In this document: positions 1 to 8,300 of the stretch, in pieces | Layout: each line of letters begins with the position of its first letter | Numbering within the stretch: the first letter of the stretch is position 1 | Position numbers and translations under genes: made by a program | Notes under the pieces: model-generated | What the model saw: only the letters and a program-made list of their open reading frames with translations | The model's database searches: none | Told to the model about the DNA's origin: nothing | Origin: Micromonospora sp. KC723 | GTDB taxonomy: Bacteria > Actinomycetota > Actinomycetes > Mycobacteriales > Micromonosporaceae | Assembly: GCF_004348595.1 (NCBI RefSeq) | Contig: NZ_SMKD01000047.1 | Coordinates: 1-38,839, forward strand | Direction: 5' to 3' | Length of the DNA stretch: 38,839 nucleotides

Positions 1-578
1 GCGGAGAGGTGGGGGCTGAGGGCGTGACCCATGCCGGCCATCTCCTGGGCGTAGAGCAGCGCACCCTCGACGATGCCGAACAGTCGGGCACCGGCGGTGA
101 CCTCCTTGGCGGTGGCCGTCCGCAGCACCGCGTCGGTGGCGAACTCGATCTGGGTGCCCGTGCGCTTGCCGATGTACAGCTCCATGACCCCAGTCGGGGT
201 CATCATCAGGGCCTCCAGCTCGTCGGTGGCCCGCTCCCCGTTCTGCACCGGCCGCCACCAGCCGACCTCGCGTCCGGCCTGGCGGACCGGACGGCTCTGC
301 TCATCCAAGATCCACGCTCGCGACTCGTAGAACAGGAAGGGCCGGCCGTCGTGGCTGATCCGGATCTCCTGCCCGAAGTCGAAGTCCTCGATGGTGGGGA
401 AACCACCCCGCCCCCGCCCGCGCCACACCCCGACGTACGGCAGCAGGCCGTCGAGCGTCGGGTGCAGCTTCGGCCCGACCCGCAGGTCGTGGCTCTCCTG
501 GTACGGGTACTCCTCGACCGGCGGCGCGTTCAGCCACGGCGGTTGCAGCGGGTTCTCATCCGACGGGTGCGCGCTCAC
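1..578 (-). CDS. Nitrobindin-like FABP-family heme-binding protein (partial, 3' end outside window)
   Basis: Read on the minus strand from a GTG at 578, 192 codons are visible before the window edge. The protein has the nitrobindin signature G-x-W-x-G-x-G at residues 50-56 (G-V-W-R-G-R-G), preceded by L-x-P-Y-V-G, and near the visible C-terminus a P-H-L-S segment that in the family carries the proximal heme-ligating histidine. Family members are ten-stranded beta-barrels binding heme b; some isomerise peroxynitrite to nitrate, and M. tuberculosis Rv0813c is a structural homologue. The GTG start is favoured by a GGGGGTGG stretch just upstream. It lies 55 nt downstream of the 37-aa membrane peptide on the same strand, so co-transcription is likely. 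Only the last residues are missing. Family assignment is secure; the precise substrate is inferred from family. Confidence 0.88.
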   Translation of the reverse strand, partial: MSAHPSDENPLQPPWLNAPPVEEYPYQESHDLRVGPKLHPTLDGLLPYVGVWRGRGRGGFPTIEDFDFGQEIRISHDGRPFLFYESRAWILDEQSRPVRQAGREVGWWRPVQNGERATDELEALMMTPTGVMELYIGKRTGTQIEFATDAVLRTATAKEVTAGARLFGIVEGALLYAQEMAGMGHALSPHLS

Positions 579-633
579 CGAACCACCCCCGTTCGCGACT
601 GCGGGGCTCGCAAACCCGGCTCACTCCTCGCGC

Positions 634-747
634 TCACCAGTTACCTCTCGATATGCGTACGGCAAGGTAGACCAGGCCACCGGCGAGCGCGCCGAGGCCC
701 GCGACCAGCAGGCTGACGAACCCGATCTCGGTGACCATCATGGTCAT
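634..747 (-). CDS. 37-aa single-pass membrane peptide
   Basis: ATG at 747 opens a 37-residue frame ending TGA at 634. It starts M-T-M-M-V-T-E-I-G-F and is followed by a hydrophobic helix rich in Leu, Val, Ala and Gly (about residues 9-31), ending with a short positively charged tail R-I-S-R-G-N-W. It is predicted to be a single transmembrane segment. I do not recognise a named family. A minus-strand TAGGAT hexamer at 753-748 would place transcription start at or inside the first codons, so the mRNA is probably leaderless; the second or third Met (741 or 738) could be the true start. It precedes the nitrobindin-like gene on the same strand. The codon third positions are GC-rich, as expected for coding sequence here. 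Confidence 0.6.
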   Translation of the reverse strand: MTMMVTEIGFVSLLVAGLGALAGGLVYLAVRISRGNW

Positions 748-755
748 CCTATGCT
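748..755. promoter_or_regulatory. Overlapping divergent -10 elements (leaderless bidirectional promoter)
   Basis: The sequence ATCCTATGCT contains TATGCT on the plus strand (750-755) and TAGGAT on the minus strand (753-748). The first lies 7 nt before the ATG of the DsrE-like gene at 763, the second 4-7 nt before the ATGs of the 37-aa peptide. Neither gene has a Shine-Dalgarno sequence. This is a sequence-based prediction of a shared promoter that fires both ways. Confidence 0.5.
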
Positions 756-762
756 GGCTGCC

Positions 763-1125
763 ATGGCCCGCACTCTCGTCGTCAAGGCCACCGCCGGCGC
801 GGACGCGCCCGAGCGGTGCGCCCAGGCCTTCACGGTCGCCGCCACCGCCGCGGCCGCCGGCGTGGAGGTGTCGCTCTGGCTGACCGGTGAGTCGACCTGG
901 TTCGCCCTGCCGGGTCGGGCGGAGCAGTTCGAGCTACCGCACTCCGCGCCGCTGGCGGAGCTGCTGCACGTCATCCTCACCACCGGCCGGGTGACCGCCT
1001 GTACCCAGTGCGCCGCCCGGCGGGACATCGGTCCCGGCGACGTACTCCCCGGGGTACGCATCGCCGGCGCGGCGGTCTTCGTCGAGGAGGCGATGGCCGA
1101 GGGGGCCCAGGCCCTGGTCTACTGA
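763..1125 (+). CDS. DsrE-family protein
   Basis: A 120-aa protein beginning M-A-R-T-L-V-V-K-A-T-A-G-A-D and ending A-L-V-Y. The fold signature is the DsrE/DsrF-like alpha/beta pattern: an N-terminal strand (R-T-L-V-V-K), a helix with A-x-x-C-A-Q-A-F, a strand V-E-V-S-L-W-L-T-G-E, and a later pair of cysteines in T-A-C-T-Q-C-A-A-R-R. That C-x-x-C lies where DsrE relatives carry sulfur-relay cysteines. DsrE-type proteins are small soluble sulfur carriers or oligomeric proteins of unknown role. I chose ATG 763 because a TATGCT hexamer lies 7 nt upstream and no SD is present; ATG 751 is also in frame. In other actinobacteria DsrE-like genes sit beside nitrobindin-like genes, which fits. Function here is unproven. 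Confidence 0.8.
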   Translation: MARTLVVKATAGADAPERCAQAFTVAATAAAAGVEVSLWLTGESTWFALPGRAEQFELPHSAPLAELLHVILTTGRVTACTQCAARRDIGPGDVLPGVRIAGAAVFVEEAMAEGAQALVY

Positions 1126-1194
1126 CCCCGCGCCCCGACCGACGCCCGAAACAAGCAGACTGACGGTAGTCGCCCGACTTGTCGGCATACTGCC

Positions 1195-1200
1195 TACCAT
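1195..1200 (+). promoter_or_regulatory. -10 element of leaderless SCP2-domain gene
   Basis: TACCAT lies exactly 6 nt before the GTG at 1207, which has no Shine-Dalgarno sequence. No convincing -35 was seen. Confidence 0.4.
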
Positions 1201-1206
1201 TCTGGT

Positions 1207-1587
1207 GTGTACGAGGCGACGGAAGAGTTCTTCGCAGCACTGCCGGCGCGCGCCCCTTCGGTGCTGCGCGGTCCCGTCAGGGGAACCCTCCAGATCGCCC
1301 TCACCACCGACCATCACACCGACTACTGGCTGCTCCGGCTCGCCCCGCACCAAGCCGTCGTCACCCGCGGCCGTGGCCCGGCCGACGCGGTCCTGAGCAG
1401 CAGCGCCGAGTTCTTCGAGCGCCTGGTCACCGGGCGCGCGCAGGGCATCTCCGCGGTGCTGCGCAACGAGGCCACGTTCAGCGGCAACGTCCTGCTCTTC
1501 CTCGCCTTCCGGCGGTTCTTCCCCGCCCGGCCGGGCGCCCGGGATCCGCGCGAACTGGCCCGCGACCAACTCCGGCGGTCGGGATGA
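1207..1587 (+). CDS. SCP2 sterol-binding domain protein
   Basis: A 126-aa protein (V-Y-E-A-T-E-E-F-F at the start) spanning essentially one SCP2-like domain: an early helix, the strand G-T-L-Q-I-A-L, a D-Y-W-L-L-R-L segment, then the S-S-A-E-F-F-E-R-L-V-T-G segment and the N-V-L-L-F-L-A-F-R-R-F-F C-terminal helix typical of these lipid-binding folds. The ligand cannot be told from sequence. The GTG at 1207 is chosen because TACCAT stands 6 nt upstream and no SD is present. Its stop overlaps the next gene's start (ATGA, 1584-1587), so the two are translationally coupled. The role of a lipid-binding domain next to a debranching enzyme is unclear. Confidence 0.8.
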   Translation: MYEATEEFFAALPARAPSVLRGPVRGTLQIALTTDHHTDYWLLRLAPHQAVVTRGRGPADAVLSSSAEFFERLVTGRAQGISAVLRNEATFSGNVLLFLAFRRFFPARPGARDPRELARDQLRRSG

Positions 1588-3638
1588 CAGAGCTGGTCAG
1601 CATTCTCGACGGCAACACCTTCGTGGTCAGCGACCGACGCGGCGACATCGAACCGTCGTACGCCACGCCCACCGGGCTCTTCTCGTTCGACACCCGGTTC
1701 CTCTCCACCTGGCTGCTCACCCTCGACGGCGAGCGGCTGCACGCCCTCTCCATCGACGACGCGCAGTCCTACCGGACCCGCTACTTCCTCGTCCCCGGCG
1801 AACCCGTTCACTACATCGACACCAAGGTGTCGGTGATCCGGCACCGGGCGATCGGCGGCAGCCTCACCGAGGAACTGACCCTGCTCAACCACTCGGATCG
1901 GGAGATGCGGTTCAGCCTCCGACTGGCGATGGGCTCCGACTTCGCCGACCTGTTCGAGGTCAAGCAGAGAGGGCGGAAGAGGGGCACGGTGATTCCCACC
2001 GTCGGCGAGAACGAGCTGCGCCTGACCTACCGGCGTGAGGCCTTCCACCGGGCGACGGTGATCACCAGCAGCGCGCCCGTGGAGGTGGACCAGGGCGGCA
2101 TGACCTGGTCGATCACCGTCGGCGCGCACGAGGAGTGGAGCACCCGGCTACACGTGTCGGAGATGATCTACGCCGCCGGAGGCGAGGATGTCCGGGCCAG
2201 CACCCCGCTCAGCGGCACCCGCAGCCCGGAGGCCATCCGAGCGGAACAACAGCAGTTGATCGGCACGGCCCCGAAGCTGGGCTGCGACTGCGAGCCGTTG
2301 GCCGGGGCGTACCGGCAGAGCCTCAACGACCTGGGCGCCCTGCGGTACGAGTCGATCGCGCTCGGCGTACGGCTGCTCGCCGCCGGGCTGCCCTGGTTCA
2401 TGACCCTGTTCGGGCGGGACAGCATGCTGACCTCGCTGCAGGTGCTGCCCTTCCTGCCCGAACTGGTCCCACCGACCATCACCATGCTCGCCGGCCTCCA
2501 GGGGTTCCGCCTGGACGACTTCCGGGACGAGGAGCCCGGCAAGATCCTGCACGAGCTGCGGTACGGCGAGACCGCCGGTTTCGAGGAACAGCCGCACTCC
2601 CCCTACTACGGCTCGGCGGATTCCACGCCGCTGTTCGTCATCCTGCTCGACGAGTACGAGCGCTGGACCGGCGACGCCACGCTGGTGCGGCAGCTGGAGT
2701 TCTCCGCCCGGGCTGCCCTGGACTGGATCGACAGCTACGGCGACCTGCTCGGCACGGGGTACCTGTGGTACCAGACCCGCAACCCGGAGACCGGCCTGGC
2801 GAACCAGTGTTGGAAGGACTCGTGGGACTCCATCTCGTACGCCGACGGCCGGCTGCCGGGCTTCCCCCGGGCCACCTGCGAGCTCCAGGGGTACGCGTAC
2901 GACGCGAAGCTGCGCGGCGCCCGGATGGCCCGGCTGTTCTGGAACGACCCGGCGTACGCCGACCGGCTGGAACGTGAGGCCGCCGCGCTCAAGGAGCGGT
3001 TCAACCGGGACTTCTGGCTCCCGGACCGGGAGCACTACGCGCTCGCTTTCGACCCGCACTGCCAGCCCGTGGACGCCCTCTCCTCCAACATCGGCCACCT
3101 GTTGTGGAGCGGCATCGTGCCGGAGGACCGGGCCGAGTCGATCGCCCGCCACCTGATGAGCCCACGCCTCTTCTCCGGCTGGGGGGTACGCACCCTCGCC
3201 ACCGATCAGGGGCGTTACAACCCGATCGGCTACCACGTCGGGACGGTCTGGCCGTTCGACAACGCCTTCATCGCCTGGGGCCTGGCCCGCTACGGCTTCC
3301 GGGAGGAGGCTGGACGGATCTGCGAGGGCATGCTCAGCGCCTCCCGCCACTTCGGCGGCCGGCTGCCGGAAGCCTTTGCCGGCTACGCACGCGACCTCAC
3401 CGACTACCCGGTCCGGTACCCGACCGCGTGCAGCCCGCAAGCCTGGTCCGCCGGCACACCCCTGCTACTGCTGCGGGTGATGTTGGGGTTGGAACCGCAG
3501 GGCGAACACCTCATCATCGACCCGGCGGTACCGGAGGGCATGGGCCGGGTGGAACTGCTGGACATCCCGGGCCGCTGGGGTCGGGTCGACGCTCTCGGTC
3601 GCAGCCGCGGCCCCCACGACAACACCCGCGACCACTGA
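1584..3638 (+). CDS. Amylo-alpha-1,6-glucosidase / glycogen debranching-type protein
   Basis: 684 aa. The N-terminal about 230 residues match the GDE N-terminal (bis-type) beta-sandwich domain (S-I-L-D-G-N-T-F-V-V-S-D-R-R-G-D, then Y-A-T-P-T-G-L-F-S-F-D-T-R-F-L-S). The rest is an (alpha/alpha)6 barrel with the landmarks G-L-P-W-F-M-T-L-F-G-R-D-S, Y-Y-G-S-A-D-S-T-P-L-F, N-Q-C-W-K-D-S-W-D-S and G-T-V-W-P-F-D-N, all typical of bacterial debranching-type hydrolases; acidic residues in these motifs (F-G-R-D-S and K-D-S-W-D) are likely in the active site. Expected activity is hydrolysis of alpha-1,6 branches or related glucosides, in the cytoplasm as no signal peptide is seen. It starts inside the stop of the SCP2 gene (ATGA overlap). 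The exact substrate is not determined by sequence. Confidence 0.88.
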   Translation: MTELVSILDGNTFVVSDRRGDIEPSYATPTGLFSFDTRFLSTWLLTLDGERLHALSIDDAQSYRTRYFLVPGEPVHYIDTKVSVIRHRAIGGSLTEELTLLNHSDREMRFSLRLAMGSDFADLFEVKQRGRKRGTVIPTVGENELRLTYRREAFHRATVITSSAPVEVDQGGMTWSITVGAHEEWSTRLHVSEMIYAAGGEDVRASTPLSGTRSPEAIRAEQQQLIGTAPKLGCDCEPLAGAYRQSLNDLGALRYESIALGVRLLAAGLPWFMTLFGRDSMLTSLQVLPFLPELVPPTITMLAGLQGFRLDDFRDEEPGKILHELRYGETAGFEEQPHSPYYGSADSTPLFVILLDEYERWTGDATLVRQLEFSARAALDWIDSYGDLLGTGYLWYQTRNPETGLANQCWKDSWDSISYADGRLPGFPRATCELQGYAYDAKLRGARMARLFWNDPAYADRLEREAAALKERFNRDFWLPDREHYALAFDPHCQPVDALSSNIGHLLWSGIVPEDRAESIARHLMSPRLFSGWGVRTLATDQGRYNPIGYHVGTVWPFDNAFIAWGLARYGFREEAGRICEGMLSASRHFGGRLPEAFAGYARDLTDYPVRYPTACSPQAWSAGTPLLLLRVMLGLEPQGEHLIIDPAVPEGMGRVELLDIPGRWGRVDALGRSRGPHDNTRDH

Positions 3639-3701
3639 CCCGCCCCGCATCCGCCCCACGGCCGTTGATCGTGGTACCGGCGACACGGAGGTGGGTGCCG
3701 G

Positions 3702-4556
3702 TCAGGGGCAGGAAGCGGAGGCGGTCAGGCGGAGTTCGGTGCCCGTGGCGTCGGCCAGGACGACGAGTGGGCCACGCCGGTAGGCGTACACCTCGGGGGT
3801 GTCCAGCAGGGCGACGCCGGCGGCCAGCGACCGGAGGCCGGCCAGGTCGACCGGGGCGGGACCGGCCGTGACCAGGGTGGTTGTCGCCCGGCCGCCGGCC
3901 GGGCAGGACGCGCTTCGCCCTTCCGGGTCCGTCGGGGCGGGCCGCCCCAGGGCGCGGGCGGCCTCCGCCACGGCGGCCAGCGACGCGTCACCAGCCGTCG
4001 ACGGCGGTGTCGCGTACGGCCGGTCGACCGGGCGGCAGCCGGTGTCGGCCTCGAACTCGACCCGCCCCGCGCCAGCCGTCCGCCCCTCGACCGCGACGAA
4101 CTCCCCGGCGTCGGCGCGCAGCCGGGGGCCCTCCGAGCCGGCGCGCACCCCGGCCCGCCAGCCCGCCGGCAGCCGGTCGGCGACCCGTTCCAGCAGGACC
4201 CGCTCGCCGCCCTCGGGCACGAACACCGTCACGCCGCCGATCAGCGCCGCTCCGGCGGCCATCGGGGTGACCCGGCATCCCGGTTCGTAGCGGGTCCCGG
4301 CCAGCGCCCACGCGCCGTCCCCGATCGCGGCGACCAGCTCGCCGACGGCCCGGTCGACGACCGGCGCCGCCTGCCCGAGGGTGCGCTGCTCGCGCACGGT
4401 CGGCGGGTCGGTCCGTACCGACCACCAGGTGAGCACGCCCAGCAGCACCGCCCAGAGCACGGTCGCGACCAGCAGCCAACGAGGCCATCCCCGGTCGGGG
4501 GCCGGCTCTGGAGGACCACTCGGCGGGGCCCACCCCGCCTGGACAGCACCGCTCAC
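3702..4556 (-). CDS. Membrane-anchored protein of unknown function
   Basis: 284 aa from a GTG at 4556. Residues 1-25 are Pro/Gly-rich and cytoplasmic in character, followed by one transmembrane helix at about 26-46 (W-L-L-V-A-T-V-L-W-A-V-L-L-G-V-L-T-W-W). The remaining about 235 residues would be extracytoplasmic, Ala/Gly/Val-rich, with four cysteines (G-C-R-V-T-P, T-G-C-R-P-V, S-A-S-C-P-A and the C-terminal S-A-S-C-P) that could form two disulfides. No enzymatic motif was recognised. It lies 47 nt downstream of the winged-helix regulator on the same strand, so the two probably form an operon and the regulator may control or report on this protein. It is convergent with the debranching-enzyme gene. 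I do not recognise a family. Confidence 0.75.
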   Translation of the reverse strand: MSGAVQAGWAPPSGPPEPAPDRGWPRWLLVATVLWAVLLGVLTWWSVRTDPPTVREQRTLGQAAPVVDRAVGELVAAIGDGAWALAGTRYEPGCRVTPMAAGAALIGGVTVFVPEGGERVLLERVADRLPAGWRAGVRAGSEGPRLRADAGEFVAVEGRTAGAGRVEFEADTGCRPVDRPYATPPSTAGDASLAAVAEAARALGRPAPTDPEGRSASCPAGGRATTTLVTAGPAPVDLAGLRSLAAGVALLDTPEVYAYRRGPLVVLADATGTELRLTASASCP

Positions 4557-4603
4557 CCGGCCATCGTGTCACGGGCCCGCCGCCGGTCCGGGTACGCCCC
4601 GGC

Positions 4604-5092
4604 CTACACCCCCGGTACGGCGAGCCGGTAGCCGACGCCGCGCACGGTCTGCACCTGTGGACCATCGGGCAGGACGCGCAACTTGTGACGCAGCCGCTTG
4701 ACGGCGGAGTGCAGGATCGCCGCGTCGCCGAGCCAGGCGCCACCCCAGACCGACGCGAAGATCCGCTCGTAGCTCCACACGCCGCCCGGACTGCCGGCCA
4801 GTCGGGCGAGCAGCTTCCGCTCCAGGCGGGTCAGCGACACCGCCTGCCCCCGCCAGGTGACCAGGTGCCCGCCCGGATCCACCACGAGGTCACCGCAGCG
4901 CACCGGCGGGGCCGGCGCGTGGTCCGCCGCCGGGGCGGCGGGCTCCGGCGACGGGAAGAGCATCGCGCGCAACTCGGCGAGGTCCGCGCAGACCACCACC
5001 GGCCCGAGATCGTCGAGCCGGCTCACCACCCGTTCCCGCACCGACACGTCAGCGCTGACGCAGACCACGAATCCCATGCCGACACCGGTCAC
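4604..5092 (-). CDS. Orphan winged-helix (OmpR/PhoB-type) transcriptional regulator with degenerate N-terminal domain
   Basis: 162 aa from GTG 5092, which has a GGGGAGGG Shine-Dalgarno sequence 3-4 nt upstream; ATG 5077 is an in-frame alternative. The C-terminal about 95 residues are an OmpR-type trans_reg_C domain: G-D-L-V-V-D-P-G, L-T-R-L-E-R-K-L-L-A-R-L, the recognition-helix segment A-A-I-L-H-S-A-V-K-R-L-R-H-K-L, and the wing V-R-G-V-G-Y-R-L-A-V. The N-terminal about 50 residues (V-V-C-V-S-A-D-V-S-V-R-E-R-V) are too short for a receiver, and no phospho-acceptor Asp/Lys set is visible. There is no sensor kinase beside it. Three tandem 11-bp repeats and a -10 lie upstream (5176-5209), suggesting autoregulation. 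DNA binding is well supported; the signal is unknown. Confidence 0.8.
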   Translation of the reverse strand: MTGVGMGFVVCVSADVSVRERVVSRLDDLGPVVVCADLAELRAMLFPSPEPAAPAADHAPAPPVRCGDLVVDPGGHLVTWRGQAVSLTRLERKLLARLAGSPGGVWSYERIFASVWGGAWLGDAAILHSAVKRLRHKLRVLPDGPQVQTVRGVGYRLAVPGV

Positions 5093-5176
5093 ACGCCCTC
5101 CCCAGGCCGTCCCTGCCACCGCCCCGCCGACCCACGGCGAGGAGCCCGCCACGGTGCCTCCGGAGTAGTGACGACA

Positions 5177-5209
5177 GCGTAGCGACCGGTTACTGACCAG
5201 ATACTGACC
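5177..5209 (-). repeat. Three tandem 11-bp direct repeats in the regulator's promoter
   Basis: On the minus strand three 11-bp units follow head to tail: GGTCAGTATCT (5209-5199), GGTCAGTAACC (5198-5188), GGTCGCTACGC (5187-5177). The shared core is GGTC-N-x-TA. One helical turn of spacing is the usual layout for OmpR/PhoB-family binding sites. The last unit runs into a TACGCT hexamer (5181-5176) that could be the -10 for the winged-helix regulator gene, giving a start near 5169. Confidence 0.6.
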
Positions 5210-5360
5210 GACACCGTTCATTGATCGCAGTAGTTCCACCACCGAGCATCGTTCACAGCGGACGCGGGCGACATCCGCCACACCGAGCGCCGCCCCACCG
5301 CTGCGTGTGCCGCGACCCGGCACACGCGGTCCGGCCCGAACCGATCGGGACCGATGACGT

Positions 5361-5370
5361 GGGGAGGAAA
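5361..5370 (+). promoter_or_regulatory. Shine-Dalgarno sequence deciding the subtilase start
   Basis: GGGGAGGAAA precedes the GTG at 5372 by one nucleotide beyond the A-tract, with the GGAGG core about 4-5 nt from the start. This favours GTG 5372 over the in-frame ATG at 5354, which has no SD. Confidence 0.6.
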
Positions 5371-5371
5371 C

Positions 5372-8300
5372 GTGTTCGAACGACCGACCGGACGGCCCGT
5401 CCGGTGGAGAACCCTCGCCGTGCTGGCGGCGGCGCTACTGGGCATCACCGCCCAACCGGCCGTGCCCGCCGTGGCCGCGCCGGCCGCTCCCCGCGCCACC
5501 GTGGACCGCCCGGTCCTCGACACGCTGGCCACCAACCACACCGCGACCTTCCTGGTCTACCTCAGGGAACAGGCCCCACTCGCCGAGGCGGCCCGGGTAC
5601 GCGGCGCCGACGGCCGCGCCCGGGAGGTGCACCGGCTGCTCACCACCACCGCCGAACGGACCCAGCGGGACCTGCGGTCGACGCTGGACGCCCGGAAGGC
5701 ACCCCACACGGCGTACTGGATCGCCAACGCGCTGCGGGTGACCGGGGACCGGGCGCTGCTGGACAGCATCGCCGCCCGGCCCGACGTGGCCCGGATCGCG
5801 CCCACCCGCAGCTACCCGCTGGTCCACCCGGCGGAGCGGACCGCCGCGCGCGCCGGCACCCGGGCGGCGGAGTGGGGCCTGACCAGCATCAAGGCACCCC
5901 AGGTGTGGGACGAGTTCGGCGTCCGGGGCGAAGGCCTGGTGGTGGCGAACATCGACAGCGGCGTGCAGTTCGACCACCCCGCCCTGGTCAAGGCGTACCG
6001 GGGCAACCTCGGCAACGGCTCCTTCGACCACCAGCACAACTGGTACGACCCGGCCGGCATCTGCCCGACCGCCGCGCCCTGCGACAACAACAGCCACGGC
6101 ACCCACACCATGGGCACGATGGTCGGCGACGACGGGGCCGGCAACCAGATCGGCGTGGCCCCCGGCGCGCGCTGGATCGCCGCGAAGGGCTGCGAGAGCG
6201 ACAGTTGCTCGGACGCCTCGCTGCTCGCCGCCGGCCAGTGGGTCCTCGCCCCGACCGACCTGGACGGGCGGAACCCGCGCCCCGACCTTCGGCCGGACAT
6301 CGTCAACAACTCGTGGGGCGGCAGCGGTGGCGACCCCTGGTACCAGCAGACCGTCGCCGCGTGGCGGGCCGCCGGCATCTTCCCGGCCTTCTCCGCCGGC
6401 AACAGCGGCCCGGCCTGCGGCAGCGCCGGCTCACCGGGCGACAACCCCAACGCGTACGCGGTCGGGTCGTACGAGGCGAACGGTGCGATCTCCCGGTTCT
6501 CCGGCCGCGGTGCCGCCAGCCGCCCGGACGTGAAACCCAACATCGCCGCGCCCGGCGGCAACGTCCGGTCCAGCGTGCCCGGCGGGTACGCGGCGTTCAG
6601 CGGCACCTCCATGGCCGCACCGCACGTGGCCGGCACCGTCGCGCTGGTCTGGTCCGCCGCACCCGCCCTACGGGGTGACGTCGCGAACACCGAGGCGCTG
6701 CTCGACGACACCGCGACCGACGTCGACGCGCTCGACTGCGGGGGCACCGCCGACGACAACAACGTCTTCGGCGAGGGCCGACTCGACGCGTACACGGCGG
6801 TCCGGCAGGCGCCGCGCGGCCCGGCCGCCCGGATCTCCGGCACGGTCACCGCGGCGGCCGACGGCACACCGGTCGCCGGCGCCACGGTCGGTGCCGGCGA
6901 GCGCGCCGCCACCACCGGCCCGGACGGCCGGTACACGCTGACCGTCCCGGCCGGCGAGGTCACCCTCACCGTCACCGCGTACGGGTTCAGCAGTCAGACG
7001 GTGACCGTGACGGCCCCCGAGGGCGGCGCGGTGACCCGGGACTTCGCGTTGACCGCCACACCGACGGTCACCGTCTCCGGACGGGTCACCGACGGCTCCG
7101 GGCACGGCTGGCCGCTGTACGCGCGGATCGACGTCACCGGCCGCCCCGGCGGCCCGATCTTCACCGACCCGGTGACCGGCCGGTACGCGTTCACCGTGCC
7201 GGCCGACGCCACCTACCGGCTCACCGTCACCGCCCGGTACCCGGGCTACCGCACGGTGACCCGGGACGTCAGCGCCGGCGCCGGGGCGGTGACCGCCGAC
7301 GTCGCCGTTCCGGTCGAGGCGGCGTGCACGGCGGCCGGCTACACCGGCAGCCTCAGCGCGCCGTCGCTCACCCAGAGCTTCGACGGCAGGGCCACCCCCG
7401 ACGGATGGACGGTACGCAACCGCACCGACAAGGGCGGCTGGGCCTTCGACGACCCGGGGGCGCGCGGCAACCTGACCGGTGGCGGCGGTGGCTTCGCGAT
7501 CATCGACAGCGACAAGCTGGGTGCCGGCAACACGCAGGACACCGACCTGGTCACCCCGCCCGTCGACCTGTCCCGCTCGGCCGCGCCGCTGCTGCGCTTC
7601 CGCAGCGACTGGCGGGCGGTGGGGGTGAGCGACACCGCCGACGTGGACGTCTCCACCGACGCCGGCGCGAGCTGGACCAACGTCTGGCACCAGACGGCCA
7701 GCCGGCGCGGACCGAGGGTCGAGGAGGTGCCACTGGCCCCGGCCGCGGGGGCGTCGGCGGCGCTGGTCCGCTTCCGGTTCAAGGGCACCTTCGCCTGGTG
7801 GTGGCAGGTCGACGACGTCGAACTGGTCAACCGGGACTGCCTCCCCACGCCCGGCGGGCTGGTGGTCGGCGCCACCACCGACCGGAACACCGGCACGGCG
7901 CTCAACGGGGTGACGGTGACCAGCGTCGACCGGCCGGCGGACCGGGGCGTCTCGGCGGCCACCCCGGACGACCCGAACCTGCCGGACGGCTTCTACCACC
8001 TCTTCTCCGGCCTGACCGGCGAGCACCCGTTCACCGCCTCGCGTCCGCCGTACGCGACGGCGACCAGGCCGGTGACCGTGGTGGCGGACGAGGTCCGCCG
8101 GGCCGACCTGGCGCTGGCCGCCGGCCGGCTCACGGTCAGCACCACCGACGTCGAGGCCCACCAGCCGTACGGCAGCACCCGGACCGCCAGGGTGACGGTA
8201 CGCAACACCGGCACCGCCCCGGCCGAGGTGGAACTGCTGGAGCGGGGTGGCCGGTTCGAGTTGCTCTCCTCCGCCGGCGCGCCGCTGCGCGAGCAGACCG

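Noticed and set aside
2148..3440. A 430-codon frame antisense to the debranching-type gene
   Set aside because: Same cause: no recognisable domains or start signal, and the sense strand carries clear GDE motifs.
5216..5261. GTTCA motifs at 5216 and 5251 suggesting another PHO box
   Set aside because: They are not contiguous 11-nt tandem units and no third copy is present, unlike the elements at 20796 and 31108.
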